A DNA stretch of 64,000 nt from Conus ventricosus. Lineage: Eukaryota; Mollusca; Gastropoda; Neogastropoda; Conidae. Position numbers and translations under genes: made by a program. The stretch spans positions 43,211,937-43,275,936 of the forward strand of contig CM031611.1 in the NCBI GenBank assembly GCA_018398815.1, given 5' to 3'. Positions 1-11,296 of this stretch are shown one piece after another. The notes under the pieces are model-generated. The model had not been told where the DNA came from. It made no database searches and saw only the letters and a list, made by a program, of their open reading frames with translations. Each line of letters opens with the position of its first letter. Within the stretch, counting starts at the first letter, position 1.

Positions 1-222
1 GGATGGGAGTGTGCGGTGGTTTCTTCCTCCTGAAGTCGACGATCAGCTCCTTCGTGTTGCTGACGTTCCGACACCGGTAGTTGCTGTCACACCAGCTGAC
101 CATGACATGACACTGCTTACGTCAACGTTTAAACGGGTGGCCGGAAGTATGTATACGTCTTGCTGGTTGGTCAAGTCTTCCGGGAAATCGCCCATGAAGA
201 CGTAGTCACGTGATATTTCAAT
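1..222. other. no recognisable gene
   Basis: Short open frames exist on both strands but none shows a family motif or splice context. Nothing further can be supported here. Confidence 0.4.
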
Positions 223-271
223 TCCCACGTGGTCTAGTGGTTAGGATGAAATTTCGCGCTCTCACTGCGAA
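223..271 (+). pseudogene. tRNA-Glu(CTC)-like 5' half
   Basis: The segment begins TCCCACG and continues with a D-arm like that of tRNA-Glu (box A around TGGTCTAGTGGTTAGGAT). It then has a stem TTCGCG/TGCGAA closing a seven-base loop that contains CTC in the anticodon position. The T-arm does not follow directly. A box B-like GGTTCAGTTCC lies about 80 bp further on, so this is a broken tRNA gene or the head of a tRNA-derived SINE, not a functional tRNA. Confidence 0.4.
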
Positions 272-840
272 GGGACAGTACAAAGGGACCGGTTGTGAGT
301 TGACCACAGCGAATCCACTTGTGTGTATCTTCGTGTGTATCGACTTTGGTTCAGTTCCCACGCGCTCCGCTTGACTTGAGTTCGAGAGAAGCAGTCGCCA
401 GCAAAATCAAGAGAAACAAACGACTTGACCGACCAGGAAAAGGTACGTGTCAATTTTGTCCATTATTATTGTTGTTATTTCTTATCTTTATGTGTCTGCT
501 GTCGGTGTATACTTTTATGTCAACAATTTACCAAGAGAAACAAACAACGTGATCGAAGGGAAAAAAATTATAGTTCTTTTGCCATTGCCTTTATTTTTAT
601 TATTTCTTTTTATTATGTTTCTATTTGTTAGTGTGTACGGGTTTTTTCTTTTTTCATCTTTTTTTTTTTTGTCTTTTCTTTTTGCGTTCGTTTTTTCCCC
701 CACACACGGCTTTTACAATGAATCTGAGATAGATTGATTGACTGATTGACAATCTGTATTTCCAAAGATAACAGATAAGTGAGAAAATGTTTGTTTCCAT
801 TGGCCTTTGTCTCCTCAACGACTATGGATACCAACACAGC

Positions 841-841
<1 letters not shown>
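272..841. other. T-rich non-coding stretch
   Basis: Strongly T-rich on the plus strand with runs of T; only low-complexity open frames. No gene is supported. Confidence 0.5.

Positions 842-895
<54 letters not shown>
842..895. repeat. (AC)n microsatellite
   Basis: About 26 uninterrupted AC dinucleotides. Confidence 0.95.
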
Positions 896-898
<3 letters not shown>

Positions 899-1379
899 TC
901 GATGTAGGCCTACATAGGCCTGTTTCTGGAAGGAAAACAACAACAACACGCGTTTCCGTAACAATCTGACATACTGAAAAATTTACTTGACCATTGCAAA
1001 GGATCTGTATGTGAGCTTCATAAGTGTTTACTGTCTTTGACGGGATGTTCAAAAGTAACCATCTGACAGGTGAGTTGGGATAACAAGTTGTAGGCTACCC
1101 GTATCTGACTGTTTTACATGGGCTACCACGCCGGTCTGCAGCGGCCGGTTGATGGCACGCTTGCTTCTTTGTTTTTGTAAACAGATATCAACTTCCTGTT
1201 AGGTCGATGCTGCGAAGTTGTTTGACCGAAATATGTATGAAGTCGTCTTCTTTGTGTATCGCTAAACTGAGAGACTCGGTCCATCATGGTCCATCCAATC
1301 ATCTGATGAAGGGAAGCGAAGCTATAGTGCATGCCCATGACCGGCTACGTGACGCATGGCCGACCTGGAGTCAAGGACA

Positions 1380-1905
1380 AAGAAACGAAGGAAGAACAGT
1401 CACTAGTCTCCTTAAACTTGGCGAAGAGAGAGAGAGAGAAAGAGACAGACAGAGAGAGATGTAGTTTTTTTTTGTTTTTTCTAAAGCGAAAGAATAAGCA
1501 AATTGCAGAACAAACGCAACGCGTTTTGACTTATAATAAATTAAATTTGGGTCTTCTTCGGGCAAGACAAACAGCATTCAAGACAAGGAAAACGAAGTAC
1601 GATAAAACCGTCATGATAGGTACAACATTCAAGACAACGAAAACGAAGTACGATAAAACCGTCATGATAGGTACAACATTCAAGACAACGAAAACGAAGT
1701 ACGATAAAACCGTCATGATAGGTAAACTCAGACTAAGCGCAAAATGGATGTGGACTGGAAACTTAGAATAGAAAAAAAATCTCCTTTTTTTTCGCCAAGT
1801 TTAAGGAGATAAGTGACTGTTCTTCCTTTGTTTTCATTGTTGCTGCATGTTATTTGTCTTGCCAGAAGAAGACCAAAGAGGTCGAAACGCGGAGTGTTTC
1901 TATCG
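1380..1905. repeat. foldback-type element, inverted arms around a 51-bp tandem repeat
   Basis: Two sequence blocks recur in inverted orientation. A block with GAACAGTCACT and CCTTAAACTTGGCG at 1390-1425 is matched in reverse at 1790-1830. A block GGTCTTCTTCGGGCAAGACA near 1552-1572 is matched in reverse at 1857-1875. The right-hand copy continues into a GACC/GGTC hairpin followed by GAAACGC. The same blocks occur at 45.9-46.2, 50.3 and 56.3 kb, which defines a dispersed family. No protein is encoded. The order of the blocks (A, B, A', B') is not that of a simple palindrome. Confidence 0.65.
1576..1725. repeat. 51-bp tandem repeat, about 2.9 copies
   Basis: The unit, containing AAACGAAGTACGATAAAACC and GTCATGATAGGTACAACATT, repeats at 51-bp spacing (starts near 1576, 1627 and 1678). 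As 51 is divisible by three, both strands stay open by default; this is not evidence of coding. Confidence 0.9.
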
Positions 1906-1988
1906 TTATTTTTGTTTATTCTTTCGTTTGGCGGCACGGTCGTTTTTTTTTTTTGTGTGTATTTTTTCGTTTTTGTTTTTGTTTTCGT

Positions 1989-2019
1989 TGTGTGAGTGTG
2001 TGTGTGTGTGTGTGTGTGT
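1989..2019. repeat. (TG)n microsatellite
   Basis: Short TG run following a T/G-rich tract. Confidence 0.9.
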
Positions 2020-2049
2020 TAATCTAGAAAGAAGGGAAATTAGAGTTTT

Positions 2050-2780
2050 TCTGTTGCCGTGACGCGGCGTGCGACGGACGCTGCATTCCTTCTGATCTTA
2101 ATTGTCTGTCTCGCACCAAACTATACACCACCAGTAAAACGAAAAGCCATTGAAGCCATGTTTAATGACGTTCAACATGTGGGGTGCTGACGATGTCAGA
2201 GCCGGCCGGTTGAGGCACTTGGCGCGCGGCTCAACACGCGAATCCCGTCCTTTGTTTCGTCCTTTGTTTCGTCCTTTGTTTACCGTGTGACTGTCACGCT
2301 CGCCGAAGGATAGTTAGCCCAGAGGGCTCATCCGTGGCTGGTCTGCTTCAGCCTTGGGCAACTCCCGTCGCGTGCGTACTGTCAAACTCTCGGTGTGTTT
2401 GACCTGTCACACACACACACACACACACACACTCCGCGTCTTTGTCTAGTGTACAGCTGTCTTTGTGCTCGCGCTACACGTGATTTTTACCGCGACACGC
2501 GGCCCGAGGCGCGACCACGTACCGAGCGACGGCTTACTTACTACTTGAAAGTTCCTCACACACAGACAACACACAAAGGCGCGCACCTGTCAGTGCACTC
2601 GCACTCGCACACACGCACTCGCACAAACGCATGCGCCTCCCATCCCACGCTGCGTGTGACGCACACGACTTACCACACATTTACATAGATATTCCCGGAA
2701 CACACACACACACGCCCGCCCGCGCGCGCGCGCGCGCACACACACGCACACACACTCGCGGACACATTGTTTTTCAGGTG
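2050..2780. promoter_or_regulatory. CpG-rich segment, possible promoter/5' exon region
   Basis: This stretch is clearly richer in CpG than its surroundings (GACGCGGCGTGCGACGGACG, GGCGCGCGGC, CACGCGGCCCGAGGCGCGAC) and includes an E-box-like ACACGTGA and a small direct repeat of TCCTTTGTTTCG (about three copies near 2250-2282). It lies upstream of the RNase H-like gene, whose first recognised coding exon appears to be preceded by a splice acceptor, so a 5' non-coding exon here is possible. That link is inference only. Confidence 0.22.
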
Positions 2781-2784
2781 TCCC

Positions 2785-2945
2785 GCAGTGGGCCGTCGCG
2801 CAGTACAACGTCGTGCGGTACGTCGTGTAGTACATCGCGTACACAGCGTCGCGCAATGGACCGTCGCGCAGTACAGCATCGCGCAATGGACCGTCGCGCA
2901 GTACAGCATCGCGCAGTACAACATCAGCGTCGCGCAGTGGGGCAG
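2785..2945. repeat. short GC-rich tandem repeat (about 15-bp units)
   Basis: Degenerate units built on GTCGCGCAGTACAGC and GCGCAATGGACC alternate about ten times. The open frames here are repeat artefacts. Confidence 0.75.
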
Positions 2946-3160
2946 AAACTCTTTGTGCTGTGCGCATGGATATCTTTGTCTGACACGCTTCGTCTCTGTC
3001 TCTGTCGTTCTGATCAAGGCGTGAATGCCATTTCAGTCGAAACGTTCAAACTGTTCTCGTTTCTCTTTTCTTTTCTTCAGCTTTCTCGTTTCAAAGTGTT
3101 GTCCTTAGTGGGGTTTTACCCCACCCCCCACCCACCCACCTTGCCCTTCCCCTGCAATTT

Positions 3161-3164
<4 letters not shown>

Positions 3165-3222
<58 letters not shown>
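3165..3222. repeat. (TC)n microsatellite
   Basis: About 26 TC dinucleotides. Confidence 0.95.
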
Positions 3223-3227
<5 letters not shown>

Positions 3228-3299
3228 CAAATTTGGTATCGTATTGCAGTTCTAGTCACTTTTTGCATGCTTCTTTTGTTGCCTCATCTTACTTTGCAT

Positions 3300-3397
3300 T
3301 GTTGACGCTACTCAGGGCGAGGACTGGATGTAAAAAAAAAAAAAGCACATCGGTGCTTGTCTATTGTCCTCGTAAATAAAGAATTTTGTCTTGTCTT
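3300..3397 (+). mobile_element. LINE-type 3' end with TTGTC tail, copy 1
   Basis: A conserved block runs from CTACTCAGGGCGAGGACTGG, through an A-run, a short hairpin GCAC..GTGC, and CCTCGTAAATAAAGAATT, to a (TTGTC)n tail. An almost identical block occurs at 32.74-32.83 kb. The AATAAA and short-unit tail fit the 3' end of a non-LTR retrotransposon or its SINE partner. No coding part is attached. Confidence 0.65.
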
Positions 3398-3632
<235 letters not shown>

Positions 3633-4274
3633 CGCTGATGCGTGTTTATGTAACTGTGTTGAAACTTGGACAGATATTAGAGACAGATATTACAGATACA
3701 GAGTGGAGCTGGCGTGTGAGGGGAGTCGACGGGAAATGAGGAATGGGGGAGGGGGATAGGAGGGGGGAGATAACGTGAAGGAGAATGAGAGCGCGTGTCC
3801 CAAGACTGCCGCGAAAGAACATGTCCCTGAAAGCTTTCGCTGTGAGGACGTAAAACTCAACCATTTACAGAGCCCTATCACAGCCCCAAACAACTCCCTC
3901 ACCCCACCCTCGCCCCAGAGACAGTGTCACTGCCCAAACTTTTCCCTCCTTTTCCCCTTCCCCGATGTCACAACCCGAACTGACCCTCCAACTGACGCTT
4001 CAGAGATGGTGTCAATCCCAAAGTGTCCCCCAGAGTGCATGGTGTAGAACCCCCCCCCCCCCCCCCTTTCCCTTTTCCCCAGAACAGTACAGTCTAGTCC
4101 ACACTTTATTCATTTATTTACTTCTGCTGCCCCTACTACTACTATTACTACTACTACTACTACTATCATTATTTTTCGCTAAGCTATACCGCTGCAGCTT
4201 AAGGTGGAGGACCCTTCAGGAAATAAATGCTTTGAAGGCAAGTGAGGGGTACTATTTCCTGCGTAGAATGCTCT
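3633..4274. other. no recognisable gene
   Basis: Unique-looking sequence with a poly(C) run near 4050-4068 and a (CTA)n tract near 4130-4165. No coding signature was seen. Confidence 0.45.
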
Positions 4275-6030
4275 TGACATGTCCAGCCGAGGGAGAGGCG
4301 GCATAATACGCCTGGAGGCGAACGCCGAGGGAGAGGTGGCACAATACGTCTAGAGGCGAACGCCGAGGGAGAGGCGGCACAATACGCCTGGAGGCGAACG
4401 CCAAGGGAGAGGCGGCACAATACGCCTGGAGGCGAACGCCAAGGGAGAGATGGCACAATACGCCTAGAGTCGAACGCCGAGGGAGAGGCGGCACATTACG
4501 CCTAGAGGCAAACGCCAAGGGAGAGGCGGCACAATACGCCTGGAGGCGAACGCCAAGGGAGAGGCGGCACAATACGCCTGGAGGCGAACGCCGAGGGAGA
4601 GGCGGCACAATATGCCTGGAGGCGAACGCCGAGGGAGGTGGCACAATACGCCTGGAGGCGAACGCCAAGGGAGAGGCGGCACAATACGCCTGGAGGCGAA
4701 CACCAAGGGAGAGGTGGCACAATACGCCTGGAGGCGAACGCCAAGGGAGAGGTGGCACAATACGCCTGGAGGCGAACGCCAAGGGAGAGGCGGCACAATA
4801 CGCCTAGAGGCGAACGCCAAGGGAGAGGCGGCACAATACGCCTGGAGGCGAACGCCGAGGGAGGTGGCACAATACGCCTGGAGGCGAACGCCAAGGGAGA
4901 GGCGGCACAATACGCCTGGAGGCGAACGCCAAGGGAGAGGCGGCACAATACGCCTGGAGGCGAACGCCAACGGCAAGGGAGAGGCGGCACAATACGCCTA
5001 GAGGCGAACGCCAACGGCAAGGGAGAGGCGGCACAATACGCCTGGAGGCGAACGCCAAGGGAGAGATGGCACAATACGCCTAGAGTCGAACGCCGAGGGA
5101 GAGGCGGCACATTACGCCTAGAGGCGAACGCCAAGGGAGAGGCGGCACAATACGCCTGGAGGCGAACGCCAAGGGAGAGGCGGCACAATACGCCTGGAGG
5201 CGAACGCCGAGGGAGAGGCGGCACAATATGCCTGGAGGCGAACGCCGAGGGAGGTGGCACAATACGCCTGGAGGCGAACGCCAAGGGAGAGGCGGCACAA
5301 TACGCCTGGAGGCGAACACCAAGGGAGAGGTGGCACAATACGCCTGGAGGCGAACGCCAAGGGAGAGGTGGCACAATACGCCTGGAGGCGAACGCCAAGG
5401 GAGAGGCGGCACAATACGCCTAGAGGCGAACGCCAAGGGAGAGGCGGCACAATACGCCTGGAGGCGAACGCCGAGGGAGGTGGCACAATACGCCTGGAGG
5501 CGAACGCCAAGGGAGAGGCGGCACAATACGCCTGGAGGCGAACGCCAAGGGAGAGGCGGCACAATACGCCTGGAGGCGAACGCCAACGGCAAGGGAGAGG
5601 CGGCACAATACGCCTGGAGGCGAACGCCAAGGGAGAGGTGGCACAATACGCCTGGAGGCGAACGCCAACGGCAAGGGAGAGGCAGCACAATACGCCTGGA
5701 GGCGAACGCCAAGGGAGAGGCGGTACAATACGCCTGGAGGCGAACGCCAACGGCAAGGGAGAGGCGGCACAATACGCCTGGAGGCGAACGCCAAGGGAGA
5801 GGCGGCACAATACGCCTGGAGGCGAACGCCAAGAGAGAGGCGGCACAATACGCCTAGAGGCGAACGCCGAGGGAGAGGCGGCACAATACGCCTAGAGGCG
5901 AACGCCGAGGGAGAGGTGGAACAATACGCTTAGAGGCGAACGCCGAGGGAGAGGCGGCACAATACGCCTGGAGGCGAACGCCAAGGGAGAGATGGCACAA
6001 TACGCCTGGAAGCGAACGCCGAGGGAGGTG
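4275..6030. repeat. 38-bp satellite array with 616-bp higher-order duplication
   Basis: About 45 tandem copies of a 38-bp unit that reads GCACAATACGCCTGGAGGCG followed by AACGCCAAGGGAGAGGCG. Variants include GCCGAGGGAG (short unit), an extra ACGGCA (44-bp unit), and CCTAGAG for CCTGGAG. Marker variants recur at exactly 616 bp: TAGAGTCGAACG, AATATGCC, and the first 44-bp unit at 4971/5587. A block of about 16 units was therefore duplicated as a whole. Because 38 is not a multiple of three and the unit has few stops, long frames (up to about 300 codons) arise on both strands; these are artefacts. Confidence 0.95.
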
Positions 6031-6344
6031 GCAGCTCTCCTTTGTCGTCCAGTCCATTGTGATCCTACGGCCCCATGTGGTCGTCACTCGTGAACAACTG
6101 GCGTTGGTTGACAGCACTGATTGACATGATCGGCAGCTGGTGATACTTTTGGGCAGCGCGAATAATCGTACCAAGATGTGGGAATAAGAAAAAAATATAT
6201 GCTGTGTGTTTTGGACAGAGAGAGGGAGGGAGGGAGGGAAGTGGAATGTACTCTCTCTCTATCTCTCTCTCTCTCTCTCTGTTTCAAGATGCATGCATAA
6301 ACAGATAAGACACCTTCATGTTTATGTGTGTGTGTGCTTTACAG

Positions 6345-9300
6345 ATGGATCCAGAAGTGAAGTCTGAGATGCCACATCAGAATGCACAGAATGGTATGTG
6401 TTATTCTTTTTTTTTCCTTGGTAGGTAAACGACAACAAAGGCGACGACAACAGAGAATGACTACTGAAGAGCTTGCTCAGAACATTTCTTTTTCTCACTT
6501 CTGCTGTACATTTATATCCACTTTGTTACTGACAAGCAAATGAACATACACACACACCTCTTTTTGTGTACTTTCTGATGTTGTTCAATAGTTGTATTTT
6601 TTTGCTTTTATCATTTTAATAGCTGCTTCTCATTTTCTATAAGTCAATAAATGTTCTCACAGATGTTCTTTAATTCCGTCGGTTTTGCTTTCTATCGCAG
6701 CATATGACATTGATCTTAGTTTCATTATCAGAAAATGGAGAATTATGTCAGATGTATCAGGAATAGAAAATTGTTCCTTACACAATTCATTACCGCTTGT
6801 ACATACTGCTTACTCTTCTGTATCAGGCTTAATTTAATCATTGATCTAAGCTAAATATGGTGCATCATTTTTCAAAGGAAATGGACTGAATTTCCACTGA
6901 CATTATTCTTCTTATTGTCATCGATTTTCAATTTGAGTTGTCTGATCTGTTCTTTATGCACATGTCAACATCGTTCACAAAGAAGCCCCCGAAATCTGAA
7001 ATAAAAGAGAACGTGCGCTCTAATTTGTGTAAAAGAATTGGTACTTCTCCAAGTATTAAAATTTAGCTACTTAAAGGCAAATGTTCTCTTGAAAGCCTCT
7101 TTTGCTTCGTGACTATTTGTATGTTTTAATTATAATGGTTTCGGGTTGGATCAGAGACTAAAAACAACTGGCTATTACTACATTTTTGCTTTTAAACTAA
7201 TAGGAATCATGTGTGTTTCCGATAGTGTGTTAATGGAAGGGAAAACACTTTTTATTATAATCTATCCTTACACGTTCTGCCTGAAATTCGAAATCAGATA
7301 GTCTTCTGATCCTCCTTGAGAATGAGTAATTGGTATGATTATCAGATGGCTTTAGTTTCATGATGTGTCGTAAACCTGAGAATTTGATCAGACGTCCGAA
7401 AGGTATCTGCTATGCCCAGAACTAGTTTAGAAGAGGAGAAAATGCATCAAACTGGGAAAGCTGTCAACATGTCGGCACAAAACAGCCGAAGCTGTATCGT
7501 GATTTTCGTGACTCTTTCTTTTTCACCCTTGTTTTCCTCACAGGTTTATCATATTTATATTCATCATTTTAATGTTTCCTGTCCTCAGGTGAACCGACCA
7601 TAGAGTTCAGAAGGAAGCTGAAATGCAAGCCATGTCCCAAGAAATATAAGCACCTGTACCAGAGCGTCATAATCCACCCAGATTTGGGTTCGCATTGTCA
7701 AAAGTGGCGCACGAGCGAAGTTCAGGATGTAATGGACGACATTATCCAGCAGAACCCTGAGGACCTACTTGTGTATACGAATAGTTCGCTGAAAGAAGAT
7801 GTGGCTGGCTGGTCATTCGTTGTCATCAATGACAAAGGCACTGTCGAGGAGAGAAGCGGCCATGTAGTCATGAAAGACCTGTGTGTCAGGACCATAGATG
7901 AGCTGGCCATTACTCAGGCTCTTTTCTGGCTGTCCCGTGAAAATGGCTTGAACGAGACATCCGTGTGCATAATAACAGACAGCAAGGATCTTCTCCTTGA
8001 GGTAAAGATCATTATGTACCCAGTGCACACAACAAAGAAGAAAATCATTGCGTCGCGGTAAATTTTGGCACGTTTTAGTGACGCACTGGACTGAATTCCA
8101 GTGCATCAGACGGGAGTTTTATGGGTCAGAGACGCACGTTTGTGCGCAAGAATTATATATATATATCACTGTTAAACACCGTATTAGACGCACACAGCTA
8201 CACAGTGTTAAAACTATAAAGTCCATGCATTTGCCACCACAGTATTGTGCTTATGAATATGCCATTGTAGCAAGTTTGTCACGCCTGTGAACGTTTGTGA
8301 ATAAGAAATTGCAGAAACATAATCATTTTTTTTACCATTTAAAGACAACGCGGAACATTACGCACGCAAGTATCAGAAGACTGTTTTCAGTTCACAGATC
8401 GAGTAAAAATTTTGGTTTTGGAAAGGTCAAAGAATTTCATGTGGCTGTCGAATATTTGAAAATTTATACAATCTAACGCGGTGGCATATTATGATCGCAT
8501 AAGATGAGTTAAGTACCTTTTTTTAAGCAAGGAGATGAAATGACGATCTCGGGTGAAACTTTGAGCGAATTTAAAAGCCTCTGTCGTAGGTATGACCACT
8601 AAAAACGAAATACCCGTTTATATTGCGTCAGCGTGGTATGAACGGTGAACCATTCTGAATACCACTCAGACGTTTGTTCACTGTAAACGCCTGGGTTTTA
8701 TTGGGATTATTAAAGTTAGATTTTAATGATAATAATATGATAAAAGAAATGAAGAATGAACAATAATAATGATAATATTGTTATTATCTTTGTTGTTGTT
8801 GTTAACTGTTGAGGCTCTTTATCTTCATTTCACAAGTAATATTTTAAAACTGTTCTTGTTTTGCATTCACTTTTGTAGAGTAGATTTCATCTTAATTTCC
8901 AATTTCCCGATCATTCAAAAGAGTTGAGGAAAGATAGCGAATATATATATTGCTTTGCCTTGACTTCACAATGATTATATTAGACATGAGATGCAAAATA
9001 TTTTGCGGGAAAATGTTGCATTTAAAGATAAAATATCATTTCGTATACGAGGCCGTCAGCGCAAGAGGGTCGGGTTCACTGTTGCAGCATGTCATTCACA
9101 TTCTTTTTCTGGAGCCCCAAACATCTTTTTTTTTTCAATGGCAAGCGTCACTGTATCTTGTGAAGAATCTGACGAGGCACTGGTCTCGCACGCCGATTTC
9201 GCATTTGCTGCATCTGCTTAATTCAGTTGAGCAGCTCTGATCTGAGTGTCACTATACGGTCAAGCCTGTCAGAGTGGATGTGTTTTTAACATGGCGTTCA

Positions 9301-10929
9301 GGCTCAGGAATTCTTTCAAGGTCTTCCACAAGAAAGCACAAGAGTCCATGATAAATTAGCGTTCGCGGCAAGTGTGATGGATGGCGGGCAGGCCGTTGGG
9401 TTTATTGATGCTGCCAGATGTGTTCAATGCAGAGATCCACGCGCTAGGCGAGTACGGATCGCCACCACACTTTGAAACAGACTGAGGTACGATATGCGTT
9501 CACATTCTGGTCTGTGAGATCGATGTCGCCCATGGTCTTTTTGTAGTGTCTAGTCTGACATGACTGTTTGACGTCAACCTTTCTGCCCCCTAACCTGGAC
9601 CATCATTTGGTCGCTTGAGCTGGGTAGCATGCCAGTCTTGTCTAATACACCATTGACGGGATTGTTGTACTTCCATCTGACAATGACCGGCCACATTTTG
9701 ACATCAGTTACAAAAGTTGTCGGACTTGTTACAGTTAAGCTCCGAGTCATCAAGCTCTTCCCTGACATAAGAGGACAGTCTCCCGAGCGACTTGAGCAGC
9801 TAGAACCTGTGCAGATTATCTTTTCCTGTCAGGTTGTCCATCCGGTTCGGAGGCAATCACAAGTTACCAAGAGGCAGATTGGATAAACTTCCTTCTTCTT
9901 CCTAAAGTTCTGAAATCATCGTCCTTCCCATTAATCTCCTCATACCCAGTTCTGGGCACTCGCTCTGCCTCTCTCGGGCACGTTCATTAGGCTCAGTCTG
10001 CAGAGTATATCCAAGCAGATCTGGTTGCTGTCGGAAAGGGAAGGATTGTCTTCCTGTAGTCCAGGCACCTGGTGGAAATGGATAAAATCTTTTTATAATG
10101 TTCTGATTGTTCTGTCAATCTGACTTTTGTGTATGGTACTGCAATGGTCTTGCGAACATAAGATACTGTCGACTGAGAATCTTGACAGTCTGATTCTAAT
10201 TTCGGATAATGGTATAACGCAATCTTCTTTCATATCAAATGAAATGTGCAGTAATTTCCATCAAATTTGGTGTAGTTGAAGAGTATAAAAACTGAAAACC
10301 AAAAGAAGTACGACGACTGCTTCCAAATGTGGATTGCCCTACCTTTTCACAATCAAGATTACGCTTTTAGGACTGCGCGTTTAGCACATACTAGAATGAT
10401 TCATGCTCATCAATCAAAACAGAGAAACATTACCAATATCATCGTACTTTAAACCATAACGTTTATTCTTCGACGATTACAAAAAGGTTGCTGGGGAAGA
10501 CACCGTAACGTCAAATTCAGTGGTGCTGCTTTCACAGTGGAATGCAACAAAACCACAGATGCAAATGGTACCCCTACTTGGTTTGCATTTATGTGTAAAT
10601 AACAAACGGTAATATGTAAAGCAACAGGTACGTAATGCAGACACAGGTATATGTCTGATCCCATGACAGACGGGAACGTGAAAGCCGCCGGGTTTTCAGC
10701 AGATTTTTTCTGAACTTGTTGGGAAAACTGAATGCAACCTTGTGACCCTTTTGCATTTTGAAACTGTTACAGGTAGATCTCGGGCGCTTTGTTCAGGAGT
10801 GGCTGGACTTGGCTCCTTCAGTGAACGTGAAGGAGATTTGCTGGATTTATTGTCCAGCCAATTCAAGTATTGAGCGAAACGTCCGTGCCTACAAACTGGC
10901 TCGGAAGGCACGGATTTCAGCTACCAGAG
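6345..10929 (+). CDS. RNase H-fold protein, three-exon gene, copy A (3' end not found)
   Basis: Three exons join in frame: 6345-6393 (starts ATG directly after an acceptor-like TTTACAG; donor GTATGT, phase 1), 7589-8001 (acceptor CCTGTCCTCAG; donor GTAAAG, phase 0) and 10773-10929 (acceptor TGTTACAG; donor GTGAGT, phase 1). The join gives about 206 residues and continues into an unfound exon. The RNase H type I fold is visible in order: LLVYTNSSLKEDVAGWSFVV (strand 1), IDELAITQALFWL (the conserved Glu helix), CIITDSKDLLLEV (third acid), and in exon 3 WIYCPANSSIERNVRAYKLA. Of the usual D-E-D-D set only Glu and the central Asp remain; the first Asp is Asn, the last is Tyr, and the catalytic-loop His is Asn. 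The fold probably comes from a retroelement; a catalytically dead, domesticated protein or slow decay are both possible. Confidence 0.6.
8062..10772. other. intron 2 of copy A, partly unshared insertion
   Basis: Up to about 8800 the sequence matches the corresponding intron of copy B. From about 8800 to 10730 it has no counterpart there and shows no recognisable coding domain, so it is probably inserted repeat of unknown class. Confidence 0.4.
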
Positions 10930-11014
10930 GTGAGTGTGTCACAAACGCTAGAATGTGTCACAATGTGTGAGCGTGTGGCATAAAGCACACTGAACGGAAG
11001 AAGACAAAGAGCAG

Positions 11015-11289
11015 AGTAGAAAGAAACTCGTGGAGAGCGTGGCAGCTGAGAGTCCTCAGAAGAGAAGCCCCCTTCAAGCAAGTGTTTCGGCCCTTATCTC
11101 CTGACACTCTAGGGGGGTTGGGCCACACCCGGTTCATGACTCCGGATGTCCCTCTGCTGCCCCCTTTTTTTCCCCCATCTTGGGACGAGCCATGGCTGGG
11201 ATTCGAACCCATGACCCTCTGGACATGCTCATTTTCTACTTAATGACTCGCGCTTTAACCACTGAGCCACAGGGACACCTGATATTTGT
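11015..11289 (-). mobile_element. tRNA-derived SINE
   Basis: Read on the minus strand, the head at about 11282 has an RNA polymerase III box A (TGGCTCAGTGGTTAAAGCGC) and a box B (GGTTCGAATCCC) at tRNA-like spacing. A tRNA-unrelated body runs down to about 11015. It lies directly beyond the 3' end of the RLE-type LINE on the same strand. Copy B of the duplicated locus lacks this insertion. Confidence 0.7.
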
Positions 11290-11296
11290 AGGGAAA

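Noticed and set aside
447..737. Phe/Leu-rich 96-codon frame, possible membrane protein
   Set aside because: It comes from T-runs and low-complexity T-rich sequence; the opposite strand is equally open.
4502..5398. Open frame of 298 codons on the minus strand, plus similar ones on both strands up to 5.9 kb
   Set aside because: They are frames through a 38-bp satellite with few stop codons; the peptide simply cycles through three translations of the unit.
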